From: Deroplatys truncata
Taxonomy: Eukaryota; Arthropoda; Insecta; Mantodea; Mantidae
Length of the DNA: 64,000 nucleotides
Direction: 5' to 3'
NCBI GenBank assembly: GCA_030765065.1
Contig: CM060978.1
Location: 109,239,192-109,303,191 of the forward strand
Shown: piece by piece, positions 11,867-23,059 of the stretch
How the letters are laid out: each line of letters starts with the position of its first letter
Numbering within the stretch: the first letter of the stretch is position 1
Notes under the pieces: model-generated
Told to the model about the DNA's origin: nothing
The model's input: only the letters and a program-made list of their open reading frames with translations
The model's database searches: none
Program-made: the position numbers and the translations under genes

Positions 11867-11998
11867 CATGTTTCCAAAAATGCTTTTTTTTATTCAGAGG
11901 GTCTCAAAACATATATTTCCGGTGAAATCTCGGTATCGAATTTTTGGGTAGAATGCAATACTTCCCCTACTTACTATACGTAGTAGAGAAAGTAAAAA
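11141..11998 (+). repeat. Family A repeat, best-preserved plus copy
   Basis: About 858 bp. The start is TCTGATGTGTTACACTGACATG, then ACTTTCTCTA. The end is TAGTAGAGAAAGTAAAAA. At the 3' end, 11959-11994 can fold into a hairpin, with arms TACTTCCCCTAC and GTAGAGAAAGTA. The outer arm is the complement of the ACTTTCTCTA motif that lies about 23 bp inside the 5' end. A (CA)n tract sits in the interior (11834-11863). An 89-codon frame (11714-11983) is shared with the 48.5-kb copy, but it includes the (CA)n tract and has no start context or domain. Confidence 0.85.
11834..11863. repeat. (CA)n microsatellite inside family A
   Basis: About 14 CA units at the point where other copies have short 'cacagatacacac' runs, so the tract has expanded in this copy. 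Confidence 0.95.
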
Positions 11999-12976
11999 GC
12001 TGTATATAATTGAATTTGCGTCAGGATGAGGGAAAGAAGACGGAAAGATAAAGACAAGCGTAGGTGGACTAATGATTTAAGTATCTCGTATCGTGGTGTT
12101 CCGATGTTAAATGAAGCTTCATTCAAACGCACATTTCATACCCTTCTATGTTTCTCTCCCTTAGTAAGATTCCAACACACAAAAATACATATTTTTGTGT
12201 CAGCGGCCTAACTCGCGAACTTTACGCGGTGAACCCGTTATTGCCAGCTAATATTTCCAGGATCAGATGCTGTCTTTACATGTATGCGAACTTTGCACAT
12301 CCGTCTTTGCGAACTTCCGGATTGTGAGCGATCTTACTCGTGTATGTAAGATTTCGCCATATAATTGTTCCTTTCTTTAATAATATTCGTTGAACGTATT
12401 TCTTTAAAATAGATGTAATGTTTCTCTTGGTCAATGTTATAGAAACTCCCCACGTAGCTCTGTTTTGTGAAAATGAAGAATAAGCGTTCTCAAGCGAACT
12501 GAAACGATAACAAGATAAGTCGCGTTCTTCTGAACCCTTAACTTTCCAAACATAATCTTAGCTTACATTGATACACACACATCTGTTTAACTTACAATAG
12601 AAATTTTAACTGCAACTTAAAGCTGCACGTGGGTTTAGGGAACATTCTGTTATCCTGCTTAAAGAATCCGTTTCCCACAGGACTTATTTTTCTCTGCAAC
12701 CCCATACTGGTTTCTGCAATATATTGTCTTTTAAAATTTATACAATGCTTTTTTTTTTCACACTGCGGTCATTGCACGCTGGCCGCCGCAGCTCGGACTC
12801 CCGCCGAAACAGCTATATTCGCGCAACCGCCTCACATTCTTATAGCAGTTACAATTAAAATGATAATAGACACTACCTTATCGTAAGATATGTTGGAAAT
12901 GTTGTTCTTCTCTATGCTCACATTTCTGGGATGTTTTCAGGAAAATTTTATTCACACTCAAGAGTTCAATATTTGT
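11999..12976. other. No recognised gene; one short palindrome
   Basis: Frames at 12026-12211 and 12629-12886 show no known motif. An inverted repeat with 11-bp arms and a 2-nt loop lies at 12177-12200 (ACACAAAAATA arm). Confidence 0.4.
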
Positions 12977-13012
12977 AATTCAGTGAATTTCTCGCGAGAA
13001 ATTCACTGAATT
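12977..13012. repeat. Perfect 36-bp palindrome
   Basis: Two 18-nt arms without a loop, centred between 12994 and 12995 on TCTCG|CGAGA; the left arm is AATTCAGTGAATTTCTCG. Perfect zero-loop palindromes of this size are rare by chance. It lies at the 3' limit of the decayed transposase that follows and overlaps its last recognisable codons. Confidence 0.95.
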
Positions 13013-13760
13013 TTTCTTTTAATTTTTTCCAATGATTTTTGTTCTTTTTTGTTGCATACACTTTATCTTTCAAGTTCTCCCATAGATGAAAATCGCATAC
13101 ATTTAAATCAGGGATCTTGAGGGCCACAATTCTTTACTAATTACCTACCTTATCTTAAAAATGTCCTGGTTTAAACTTAATGCTTGATCAGCTGTATGCG
13201 CGGTAGCAAAAGTCTTGATGGAAATACCCAGATTGACATTTATCATTTGATAAATACCTTTAAAAAGCTATGTAGGCAAGCCGTTCCTGTATCTCTCTGC
13301 ATTTATTGTTTATTCAGAAACTATATGTCCTATTATTCTGTATGCAATTACTGCACACCACACACTAATTTTCGCGTCATGCAACGGAATCTCGTGTGCA
13401 AAATCGGGTTTCTCTGTGTTTCAGTATCTATTATTTTACGACAGAACATAACCATGTAAATGGAACCTGCTTCGTCAGAGAAGAATATTAAGCGTAGGCC
13501 AATTACTTTTATAGTTGCATTTCGCAAAATCCAATTATAGAAATTTACCCGACTCTGATCCCGTGAAAAAGAAAGTGCAAAAGAAATGCAACAAGTACCA
13601 TATTTTGAAAGAACTAATTGAAACATCAGGCGAGAAATTCGCTTAATATTAGATATTGAAATCTCAAGTGTATATGAAAATTTTGGGAGAAGATGCCAAA
13701 ATGTGTGGGTAGAGGACAGCATTTCCAATATCTCTTATGATAAGGTATGTGCTTATTATC
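13010..13760 (-). pseudogene. Tc1/mariner-superfamily transposase relic (DDE_3 type)
   Basis: Minus-strand relic of an insect DDE transposase. In order, with frameshifts between them, I see RVNFYNWIL, FFSDEAGS (first catalytic Asp in the SDE motif) and a Tyr/Pro region up to CGVQ. These are followed by SGYFHQD (second Asp), PDLNVCDFHLWENLKDKVY (third acidic residue and the LKDKVY signature), and a tail that ends at the palindrome. All three catalytic acidic positions can still be read, but stops and frameshifts mean the enzyme is dead. The N-terminal DNA-binding part is not seen; the sequence above 13760 on the minus strand does not continue it clearly. The order of motifs matches the family well; the exact subfamily is uncertain. 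Confidence 0.7.
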
Positions 13761-13964
13761 ATTGTAATTGTAACTGTAACTATGAGAATATGAGGCAGTT
13801 GCGCGGATATTATCACGTTTTAGCGGGAGTTCTGCTGTAGCGGCCGGAGCGCGAGCTGCCATGCGAAGGCCTCAGTGTGAAAGAAAAGCACTGCATTAAA
13901 TCAACACGTGGACGTAATGTACACGTTCAAATTTCAGTAGTTATTGCATGGGTTATTTTTTCTT

Positions 13965-14225
13965 CTTGTTTCATTTGTATGGCCCCCTTTAACTCTATGG
14001 TCATGTCGGGGCTTTGACTTGTAAAACAACTCGTTCACTATAGGTTATTAACGCTGGGTTTTAATCATTTCTATCTTCAAACATACGCATATTCACTTTC
14101 ACATGCATGCTTTTGACTCTATGGGGGATAAGGAATGGTTCTCGTTAAAGGAAAATTCCCCCCCAGCCGGGAATTGAACCTAGGATCCCTTGCTTTCTGA
14201 AGCCAGAGCGTTGAAGCTCATATTA
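13965..14225 (-). mobile_element. Candidate tRNA-like SINE
   Basis: The minus strand holds a good B box (GGTTCAATTCC, about 14168-14181) preceded by a tRNA-like stretch up to about 14220. About 200 bp with a T-rich 3' end follow. There is only one copy in the window, so the borders are guesses. Confidence 0.35.
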
Positions 14226-14689
14226 TAATTAATCATTATGTTCTGATAAAAAAACATTATTTTATTCAAATTTCGCGTTGCCTGCTTCTAGCGTTGAAGG
14301 GAAACGTCGTTAACTTCCTATGATACAGCACACCTTTTAATTATATAAGAACAGTAACCTGAAAACAATATGATAATTATTAACTAAAGAGCATCTTCAA
14401 AAGCTCCACCCTATAATCCCGTGTTCTATTTTGGTGCATTAGAATCAGCTGCAAGGATTCTTATTACATTGGGTATTAAAGGTAAACATACGTAGACTTT
14501 CTCTGTAAAATCACGAGTTTCTCTTCTTCGCCTCAGGTACATAAAGCCTACACGACTCACGGATATTTATTTTGTGAAGATGTATTGAGATGTGCGAATT
14601 TGTTTTACTTCCCCTGGAAGTTACTGTCTTCGCCCAAAAAGTCTATATAGTGAACACATCAAATACGCATTTTTATTAAATCTAATGTG

Positions 14690-14885
14690 TGTATCCTCAA
14701 AACATTCAAGATATGCATTTCATTAGTAATGCAAGTATCTTAAACATTGGGTATTTTATACATACATACATTTAACTTTTATTAAAAAGCCTATTTTTAA
14801 TTCAGTGGAACTCAAAAGATATATTTCGGTAAAATCTTGATACCGAACGTTTTGCTGCAAAGAGTAAAGAAGAGAAGGAATGGTA
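14690..14885 (+). repeat. Family A repeat, decayed 3' part
   Basis: It keeps 'aacattcaagatatgcatttcatt', 'aattcagtggaactcaaaagatatattt' and 'aaaatcttgataccgaa', but has lost the hairpin end. Confidence 0.5.
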
Positions 14886-14889
14886 AAAA

Positions 14890-16735
14890 GGACTAAGCTG
14901 CTTTTGGAACTCTAGTCCCTAGAGGGTATAAAATTATTTTGCCCAAATTTAACAGATAAATGTCAGCAAACGGTATTTACTCTGAAAAAGCGTGGTAATG
15001 AAAGTCTGAGAACGAGGAAAGAATACACCATAGAACATCTCCGCAGCCTTTTGAGAGTTTTTTCCTCAGAAATAGATCTTAGGAAGTCGAGGAACATGTA
15101 AAATGAAAGGAACTAGAAACTGCGGTCATAAAGGGACACGCCGAAGTTGCGTTGCTATTCCCAATGCGGTGACCAAATGTCCACATTGCCATTCTGGAAG
15201 GCGCGTAGGAGCAGAAAGAAATCCAATACATAAACAATCAAACGTAGTATGCGGGCCGGCTGTTCAGACAGCAACTTTCCGCATGAGAGAACCGCTCCAT
15301 GTTTCAACAGCTGTATACCACAATAAAAACAATTCGTTTTTATGGCGTTTCTTTGTGACGCGTCCATTGTAACGCAGGGCAAGCATTTTTAAACGGCTTG
15401 ACTGCTGTGATATTCCTCTATATATGCACGTATAATATAACACTTCTCAAGACTCCTGAGGCCCGTCCAAGAAAAGAATGAGAGATGAGAAAACGTCCGT
15501 TACTGACTCCACTTAGTCTAACAACACCGCTATACTTAAATTAGTTTGTTTTAGTAGTAGTGGTGTACTGGGTACCGCATTTACCCAGATTACCGGATTT
15601 AATTCAAGTTTATGATGGCTGCTACATCGGAGTTGTAAAGACAGTCATGCCTGCATCTTTCTCACAAATATGGAAATGAAGTGTGCAACTTTGTAAAAGC
15701 AAATTACCCAGAAATGTGTTCAGTTGACACAAAATGCTAAAATAAAATACATAACATTAACTTTCAAAGTTCTTCGTTATCTTATTCAAAGATTTTTGGA
15801 AATACAAAGCCATGAGCCCGTAACTAACCTTCACCTCAATCTTTAGGCAATCCGATCCTTTGAAAAAGCAAAATTTTAATAATTAGGAAAGGGCTTTGTA
15901 GAATAATGTCCAAGCAGAAGTAATGGATAGCAAATACACAATTGATCTCGCCATTTATTTTAATAACGTAGTATGCCATGGGGAAATTTTGTATTTGAAG
16001 AACACATGTACTATAAAAGGCATACTGAAAGCAAAACTCGGAAGAAGCTCCATTGAATTTAACCCAGTAAACTTGTGTCCAGGTCAATTAAAAAATAAGA
16101 AGCAACGATGGAACTAATGACTATGAGTGCAATTGAAATCCTTAATGGAATACCTATAGAATACCTATATAAATAATGAGTAAACCGAATCCGATCGTGC
16201 TTTGTGCATTGTTCACTTCAGGTCAGAAAAAATGCATTATGTGAATAAATGCCTGCTCGCTGTAAAAACATGAAGCTGGTTTTAGAATTTGCAAGGAAAC
16301 CGAAATAATGTAGACCCTTTCTCTTAAGAAGAAAGCTTCAAATTAATGGTTACCGATGAAGCCGAGTCTCAGATGATGAGGCAGTATTTTATATCACAAC
16401 ACTGTGAATGCCAGAGTGATTGTAGTGTAAATTAACATTATTGTATGACAATGATTTTAGATGTCTGTAGCTATAAGCATTGTTAGGAAATAAGCTTACA
16501 CGGCCTCACTGAAACTGACAATAGGAGTGGGTAACAATGAAGCGATGGGGTGAGTTGTTTATCACTTAAAAGAGACAAACAAATGACGTCAGGGTAGCGC
16601 GCCTTTCTTTAGAAATGGAGGGAATATCCTCCCTAGAGCATATGTTTTAGTAATTATGATTGGCTGACGAAACAGACGCTAATGTTGGCGCGATTTAGTA
16701 ACCAATAGGAGCTCGATTATAATGTTTAGGCATAT
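14890..16735. other. No recognised gene
   Basis: Open frames at 15103-15372 (plus, 89 codons) and 15836-16087 (minus, 83 codons) carry no motif that I recognise. The stretch 15100-15370 is somewhat less AT-rich than its surroundings and could be an unrecognised repeat. Confidence 0.4.
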
Positions 16736-17518
16736 CGGGGTGAGGGAGTATAAATTCTTGAGCCAAAGGCAAGTATCGCGCTGCTTAAGGTGCGGAGGCT
16801 CCCACCCAAGAGAGGTCTGTCCCCGAACTATCGCCGAGGTTCCCACCTGTGCTAACTGCAAGGGAAGCATGTGGCGTGTTACGGCGGGTGCCCTACGAGG
16901 AAGGCTGTGATAGCCTCCAGGAGACCACCAGCACCAGCAGACCCCCAAGGTAGGGGAGGCAAACCAACACAACAGCAGCACCCGCCAGCTCCGGCTCCGC
17001 CACGGCAACAAGATCAGCCTGCTTCCCGACGCTCTTATGCAGCAGCACTACAGAGCACCTCGGGTGGACCTGCGGTGTCGAGGGCCCCCACACACACCAA
17101 CCCCAGAGATACAGAAACACCTGCTCCAGTCACCCCAAAACCACCCCGTCCTAGAAGGACAAGGAAATGTCGACCAGCTCGAGAACCGGACTCGGACTCC
17201 GAGGCCTCGTGTGAGCGTGGTACTTCCACGCCTCCCCGAAGGTTGAGGGCCGACAAGAGGACCAGTGGATCGGCGCCCTTGCCCAAGCCCCCCACTCCTC
17301 TCCCGAGAAGAGCCCCAACCCCTCCTCCTGCACCACAGGTTTCTGATGTGCTGGTGTGGTTGCAGCAGCTGCTGCAGAACCACGGCCAGCGCATCTGCGA
17401 CCTGCTGGTCAGGTTCCTCTCAACATCCGACCAAGCCGGAAAGATGGTTATTGCCATGGAGGGGCTCACACTCCTGACCACTGTCATCCAGACGGCCCGA
17501 AATGATGAATCGAACTAG
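16736..17518 (+). pseudogene. LINE ORF1 (gag-like), 3' part, frameshifted
   Basis: Encodes the nucleic-acid-binding end of a LINE ORF1 protein, which packages the element RNA. In the first frame (open from 16722) a zinc knuckle, CLRCGGSHPREVC, is followed by the start of a second one, CANCKG. The second knuckle then continues in another frame (ACYGGCPTRKAV) that is open to 17518, so one frameshift lies near 16866-16871. After the knuckles comes a long Pro/Arg/Ser-rich, probably disordered tail and a C-terminal helical segment with LVWLQQLLQ. The stop overlaps the ORF2 start by 17 nt. The N-terminal half of a normal ORF1 is missing, so this is a remnant and not a complete gene. Confidence 0.8.
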
Positions 17519-20209
17519 GTCACGCACCTCGTTTCGGTTCGCGTTTTGGAACGCGTGTGGCATGGCCGATCAGGGGAATGAGCTCCAGCACTTTGCTGGC
17601 TCATATGCCTTGGACCTCATTCTAGTCGGGGAAACACATTTCAAACCCAACACCCGTTTCCGCCTACCGGGCTTCAGCTGCCTCAGGACTGACCGCTTGG
17701 GCCGCCGAGGAGGTGGCACTGCGGTTCTCGTGAGGAACAGTGTTGTCCAACGTCCAATCCCTCTCCCGCCACTTCAAACCCTGGAGGCCACGACCGTCTG
17801 TATTGATCTCGGCGGTACAGAAGTCATGGTGGTGTCTGTTTACCACCCTCCACGAAGGCTGTTCGTACTTAACGATTACCTTTCCATCCTCGCCCTTCAT
17901 CCTAACGTTATCATGGCTGGGGACATCAATGCCAAACATATGCGTTGGCATTGCGGCCCCCCGTCGTGTAGACGAGGCAATGAAATTATACGTATGATAG
18001 ATGCGGACCCTCAATTCAGAGCAGAGGGTCCCTGGCAACCTACACATCATCCACGAGGCCGAGGACGGGCTACCGTTATCGACTTCGCGATCATCAAGCA
18101 TTTTCCCTTTCATATCTCACTCACATCAATCAACGCGCTACACTCAGATCATAATCCTGTGTTAGCCGAGGTTAACACCAAGGCTGCCAGCCACGGCGTC
18201 CCGGTTCAACACCGGAAAGTCGATTGGGAATGCGTCAAGGTTTGCCTCAACGACTCCCTTCCACCCAACCCGAGAATCGTAGACGTCCCAACCCTGGAGG
18301 CGGCTGTCTCCTCCTTCACGTCCATCGTGGTACGAACGGTCCACAACCTCACGGTCAACGCCCCAGCTCCCTTGCACCCTGACGTCCTTCCTCTTGAACT
18401 CCACCTGCTAATCCGCCGCTCCTGGGCGGCACGCAGACTCTACCAGCGTCACCGCACGCCACATAATCGAGTGCTTCATAGGCGCCTGCGCCGTGAGGTC
18501 CGTCGCCGACTACGCGAACATAGAGTGCGAGCGTGGAAGGAGACGATGAATCGTATGAACCTCGAAGATGGCGACGTGTGGAGGATTGCCAAACACCTCC
18601 GTAACCGCAGAGATCAATACTCTGCCCCTCTCCACGGCACCCAAGGCCTGGCTTACCACCCCCAAGCCAAAGCAAATGTGTTTGCCGACTACCTTGAGAG
18701 GACCATGAGGCCTCGAGATGACCCCCAGGACGATGCCTTTTCCGAACGTACTCGGAGGGAGGTACGCCGATTCCTTCGACGTCCCCCAGACGATGCGGAT
18801 CGATATCCCGTCATAAGACCTTCAGAAATCCAAGGCGCACTCCGGCGTCTCAACCCCAAAAGGGCACCGGGGCCTGACGGGCTTACACCCGCCATGCTAC
18901 GACGCCTTCCCTTCCGGGCCGTGCTCTTTCTCACCAGGGTCTTCAATATGTGCTTCGCCCTGTGTCACTTTCCACGCGAGTGGAGAGAGGCTCGGGTTAT
19001 CTTCATATTGAAGCCGGGGAAACATCCGGTACATCCTGCCAACTACAGATCCATTAGCCTCCTCTCTGTCCTTTCGAAAGTTTTCGAAAGGACCATTCTT
19101 ACCCGCTTGTCTCCCACTTTAGGGGACATTCGAGGCATCCCACCACACCAGTTCGGCTTCCGTCCTGGGCACTCGACCTCCCAGCAATTGCTGCGCGTGG
19201 TGGAGGCGGCTGCCCTGGGCTTCCAGGACAGGGCTTACACCGCCGCGGTTTCACTGGATGTCGAGAAGGCCTTCTCGACGACCTGGCATGCGGGTCTCCT
19301 CAAAAAACTCATCCAACTGGAGCTCCCTACACACATAATACTCCTGTTACACACATATCTAAAACACCGCACTTTTGTAGTTTCGGTTGCGGGACACAAA
19401 TCTACACTAAGGCCAATACGAGGTGGAGTCCCCGAAGGTTCTGTGTTATCCCCCACACTCTTTAGTGTGTATGTGGCCGACCTACCCACAGAGCAGCACG
19501 TCAACATGGCACAGTACGCTGATGACGTGCTCCTGTATTGTACAAGTAAAAACCCACGCAGAGCCTTCAACCCCATTCAGAGACACCTCCGCCTCCTCCA
19601 AGAGTGGTGCAGGCGTTGGCGATTATCCATTAACCCGGCAAAAAGCCACGCCATTCTCTTCACTAAGCGCCGCTTTCCCGCAATCCTCCCCACATTCAGC
19701 TACCTCGGAAGAAGGATAGAATGGACAAATGCCATCACCTACCTGGGAGTTAAGTTAATAAAGGCCTAACTTTTGGGGGACACGTCAGGGACGTCGCGCA
19801 TCGGGGGCATGGGGCTGCGGCTTCATTGTACCCGATGCTGAGGTCTGAGATGCCTGTCCCTCTTAAGTTACACATTTTTCAAGCGCTCATAATCCCCTTC
19901 CTGCTTTATGCCTCCGAGATCTGGGGCATGGCCGCAGATTCCAGTCTGCTGCTCCTGTAACGGGTGCAGAATAGGGGCCTTCGGGCTATCTATTCTGTAA
20001 ACCGCTCCTTTCCCGTGAGACTGCTTCACGAAGCCTCATCCCTTCCTTACGTGGAGAATGAAATTAGGCGCCGGGTCGCAAAATTTTACGACCAGTTGCC
20101 ATACCATCAGAGCGCCCTCGTTCGGCCTCTTGGGGATTATATCCCCAGAACACGCCGCTTGAGGCATCACCGGGTTCCCCGCATGGCATGCGGACATATC
20201 CGGTAACAG
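17502..20209 (+). pseudogene. LINE ORF2: endonuclease and reverse transcriptase, broken near its end
   Basis: Open for 755 codons to 19769. An AP-type endonuclease (residues ~12-225) shows FWNACG, GETHF (catalytic Glu44), GDIN and a terminal SDHNPV (catalytic His). The reverse transcriptase (~440-700) shows APGPDGLTP, NYRSISLLS, motif A LDVEKAFS (Asp586 present), motif B GVPEGSVLSP and motif C YADD (672-675). The catalytic residues therefore look intact. Two motif positions differ from the family norm: Ser592, where AFD is usual, and PEG, where PQG is usual. Near 19763 the frame shifts and coding continues in another frame with GLTFGGH, IPFLLYASEIWGM, a TAA at 19958-19960, and then RVQNRGLRAI, LLHEASSLPYV, KFYDQLP and PLGDY, the Jockey C-terminal signature, ending about 20209. 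The protein would be about 900 residues. With one frameshift and one stop it is a young but probably inactive copy. The start is the first ATG of an ATGATG pair. Confidence 0.9.
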
Positions 20210-20530
20210 CGGAGTAATTCCAACAGCAGCTAAAGCTGAACTCCAATACAATCCCTTCAAGAGTAGCTTGGACTTCAAAATTAAAATCCCTACATGTTTT
20301 AAATTACTAAATTCATATCATCAGTGGTGCACAAGGGCAGTTGCACCATGACCGGCTACCATTGAGGAACAAACTTTGTTACCTCCTTTCTCTCCCCTAC
20401 CTAAAGAACAACCGCCATCCTATAACCCCCATATCCTGCCACTACGTGGTTATGCCCTAATTAGGGCAGGTACACGCCTAAACACACCATCGGGTTGCCC
20501 TCAACCTGCCATCATGATGCACGCACGCAA

Positions 20531-20680
20531 GTATCGCGCAGTTCTACAGAATCATTCACGAGGTAAACGTCGCGCAGTTCTAAGAAATCTCTCTCGCGAG
20601 TTACACGTCAGGCAGTTCTAAGGAAGCATTCATGAGGTACACATTACGCAATTCTACAGAATCTCTCGCGTCGTAAAGTT
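20531..20680 (+). repeat. Four ~38-bp tandem units in the LINE 3' UTR
   Basis: Units start at about 20531, 20569, 20607 and 20643. Each carries a GCGCAGTTCTA-like core, then (a)gaatc..tc(a/g)cgaggt..ac. Identity between neighbours is only partial, so the array is old relative to this insertion and probably belongs to the family. Confidence 0.8.
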
Positions 20681-20834
20681 AGTTACAAAATGTGAAATAC
20701 GCGAATTAATAGTGCGCGGCAAATAAGTGATTGTAGTTACATTCGAAAATATAACAGTTTCAGTCAGGCGTGTATCAAGATTAAATATGTGAAATTAATT
20801 AAGTGTGACGGCAATAAAAGTGTAAAAACAAATT

Positions 20835-22555
20835 CTTTTATCAGTGTTATCTTTTAGTAACAACTCCTTTCCTTTACACGCCCTGCTCAAGAGATATTTG
20901 CTCGACTGAGTAAATAATAGCTAGCCGGAGGACAAAGAACCCAAAATTCAAAATAGTAAAACAATAACAAGCGCCAAATAGCAAATAAGATAACACGAAC
21001 AGAATACTGCGACAATGATCGCGCCTACAAACCTTTTCCTGTAAGAAAGAAGGGGGATGATTAGTCCTATTGGCTGAAAACATTTTGAGGAAAAAATAAC
21101 CCGGCTGCACTATGTTGAATGTCTTCACATACCTGAACATTTCTAGTGATTTTATTTCACTTGTGTTAGATATTAAGGTTTCTAAATTCTAATGACACTT
21201 TTTGGCCAAGGCTTGTGACATTCCAAAGTGATGCAAGCTGTATGCTTTTACTGATCCAAGTGAGTTCCCTCTCCCTGGAACAAATGTCTTAATTAGGAGA
21301 AACTGTTCCAAACGCGATGCATTATTAGAGACTTTCTATACATGGGAGGTATATTGTATGTCAATTATTATAGGTAATAGTCGGTTCAGCCATTCTTGGG
21401 TGAAAACTTTTACAGTAGCAGTTATAGGCGTTAAAATTAATTGTTATTCAAAATAAAATCTACCAACCACATTTTGACTTGTTTTAAGTAATATACAGAT
21501 AGACAAGAGTCGATTTTGGATTTTTCTCATACGTATGCATGCTTGAAACTTTCTACCAATTTCTTTCAATTGCCGTGTATTCTAATTATAATGAATCTAA
21601 AGCAGTCTAAAAGTCATATCATATTTGTACATTTATGTAGCCCATTAAGTTAAGTGTAATGTTTAATCTAGAATTTTAGTTGATTTTTTTAACATTTAAT
21701 CCACTTGCTTGTCGCATTAATACGTGCGTGTTGTCAGTTGGAGCTGAAGAGCTGTTGTGCAATCACCCACGTTTCCAAGTTGATATGCAGACCGTCTCTC
21801 CGCTAATTACAGATATAGCATCAGCGTTGCTACATTCCACAATCATTTTACTGGGTCCTCCGTGAACACTGTTTCTATAGAATTATTTTGGTTTAATATG
21901 CAAATGTAACTCCTCCTCGCACCACCTCCCCCTTGCTACAATTAATCTCGAGTCTTTATGACGTATTTAAAACGCAGCAGCAGATGGCATGTATGGCTTT
22001 CCTCCCATCGCTGTTTGGGTTGAAACCACAAAGGGATGCTGGATGTGTTTCTACCTCTGGGACCTAATTCTTCTTTATTGATGGGGAGGCTTTAAAAGCA
22101 GCGAGGCGTGCTGTGCTCCACATCCCAGACTTTTTCCCCCCAATTCCCTCTTGCGGTTTTATTTCCGAGTGACATGGCAGAATGGAGAAGTCTCTAGTTT
22201 CCTTCGTTGTGCCGCGGATCTATTGCGTTCTCGGCCTGCTATGGCTGATTGCACCCTCTCCCCCAGGATCATTTACGTATTTACTTAAGAGAGTAGCTAG
22301 AATTGCCTACCGAAAATATTTAAAACAAAAATGTTTCTAACAAATCGAAACACCTACAGCTTTTGTAAATTGCTTTCGTCCACAATACAACGAAATGGAA
22401 TGGATAGTTTTATACATGTACAAACCTTAAGTAAAAATATGATTTAAAACTATGACTTGTAGCAATAATACAACCTGCTCTACCAGTAATCGTTTATTTT
22501 TGTAACTACCCTATAAATTATTCGTAAAAAGGCTTACTTTTCAATATTTCCTATT
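20835..22555. other. No recognised gene; one GC-richer patch
   Basis: An 88-codon minus-strand frame at 20874-21140 is unrecognised. The stretch 21900-22270 is less AT-rich than its surroundings and has no long frame or motif that I can name. Confidence 0.4.
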
Positions 22556-22559
22556 AATC

Positions 22560-23055
22560 ATGATAAATACGGTTTCAATAAGTTTGTAAGTAAACCGGTA
22601 CAAGGTCAAATATACGAGCCTTTATGCTGTACAAACTTTATATGGCTAATGAGAAATGGATAATATTCCATGAAATACTGTAAAATTCAAAAGATCGACA
22701 GGAATTATCACGAAACCCACAAAAGCTATAAAAAGGTTATTTAATATAAATTGGATATTTTAATGAGGTTTACCTGTAACAGTTTTCTCTTTATTATGTT
22801 TTACTACATATTAAATTCAATGTGAAAAGAACTTTACTGCAGAAAAACCATTGTTTTATTCCTAAAGCCAAAATCTCAAATGCATTTTAATCACAATCGT
22901 TAGAGCTGTTTTTCGATAACACAAATAAAAGAACGAAAGTGTTTTCATGTAGTGATTGTTTAGAACAAGGGGGAATTTCATGAAAATCTTCGTCTTTCAT
23001 CCCTGAAAGATGAACCAAATTTAGTGTTTCTCCAACCTTTCGCTTTTGAGGTACA
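22560..23055 (+). repeat. Family A repeat, strongly decayed plus copy
   Basis: Recognisable by 'ttttaatcacaatcgttagagctgtttttcga' and 'gggggaatttcatgaaaatcttcgtctttcatccctgaaaga', and by 'cgcttttgaggtac'. Both ends are lost. Confidence 0.5.
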
Positions 23056-23059
23056 AAAT

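Larger units (their letters stand above)
16736..20830 (+). mobile_element. Jockey-clade non-LTR retrotransposon, 5'-truncated
   Basis: A GC-rich block of about 4.1 kb in AT-rich surroundings. The order is partial ORF1 (gag-like, zinc knuckles), ORF2 (endonuclease, reverse transcriptase, C-terminal domain), then a 3' UTR with four ~38-bp tandem units, an AATAAA at 20813-20818 and a short A-rich end. The N-terminal part of ORF1 is absent, as expected for 5' truncation during target-primed reverse transcription. ORF1 and ORF2 overlap by 17 nt, a usual arrangement in this clade. The left border is set where GC content and ORF1 homology begin, and the right border at the A-rich run. I could not find a clear target-site duplication. 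Confidence 0.85.

Noticed and set aside
15103-15372. 89-codon frame with several Cys and His residues
   Set aside because: The spacing fits no zinc-finger class that I know, and the opposite strand is equally open.
17035-17487. 150-codon minus-strand frame within the LINE ORF1
   Set aside because: Shadow of the GC-rich sense frame, as are the other antisense frames at 16.7-19.6 kb.
20376-20621. 81-codon frame in the LINE 3' UTR
   Set aside because: It lies over the ~38-bp tandem units after the ORF2 end and has no known domain.
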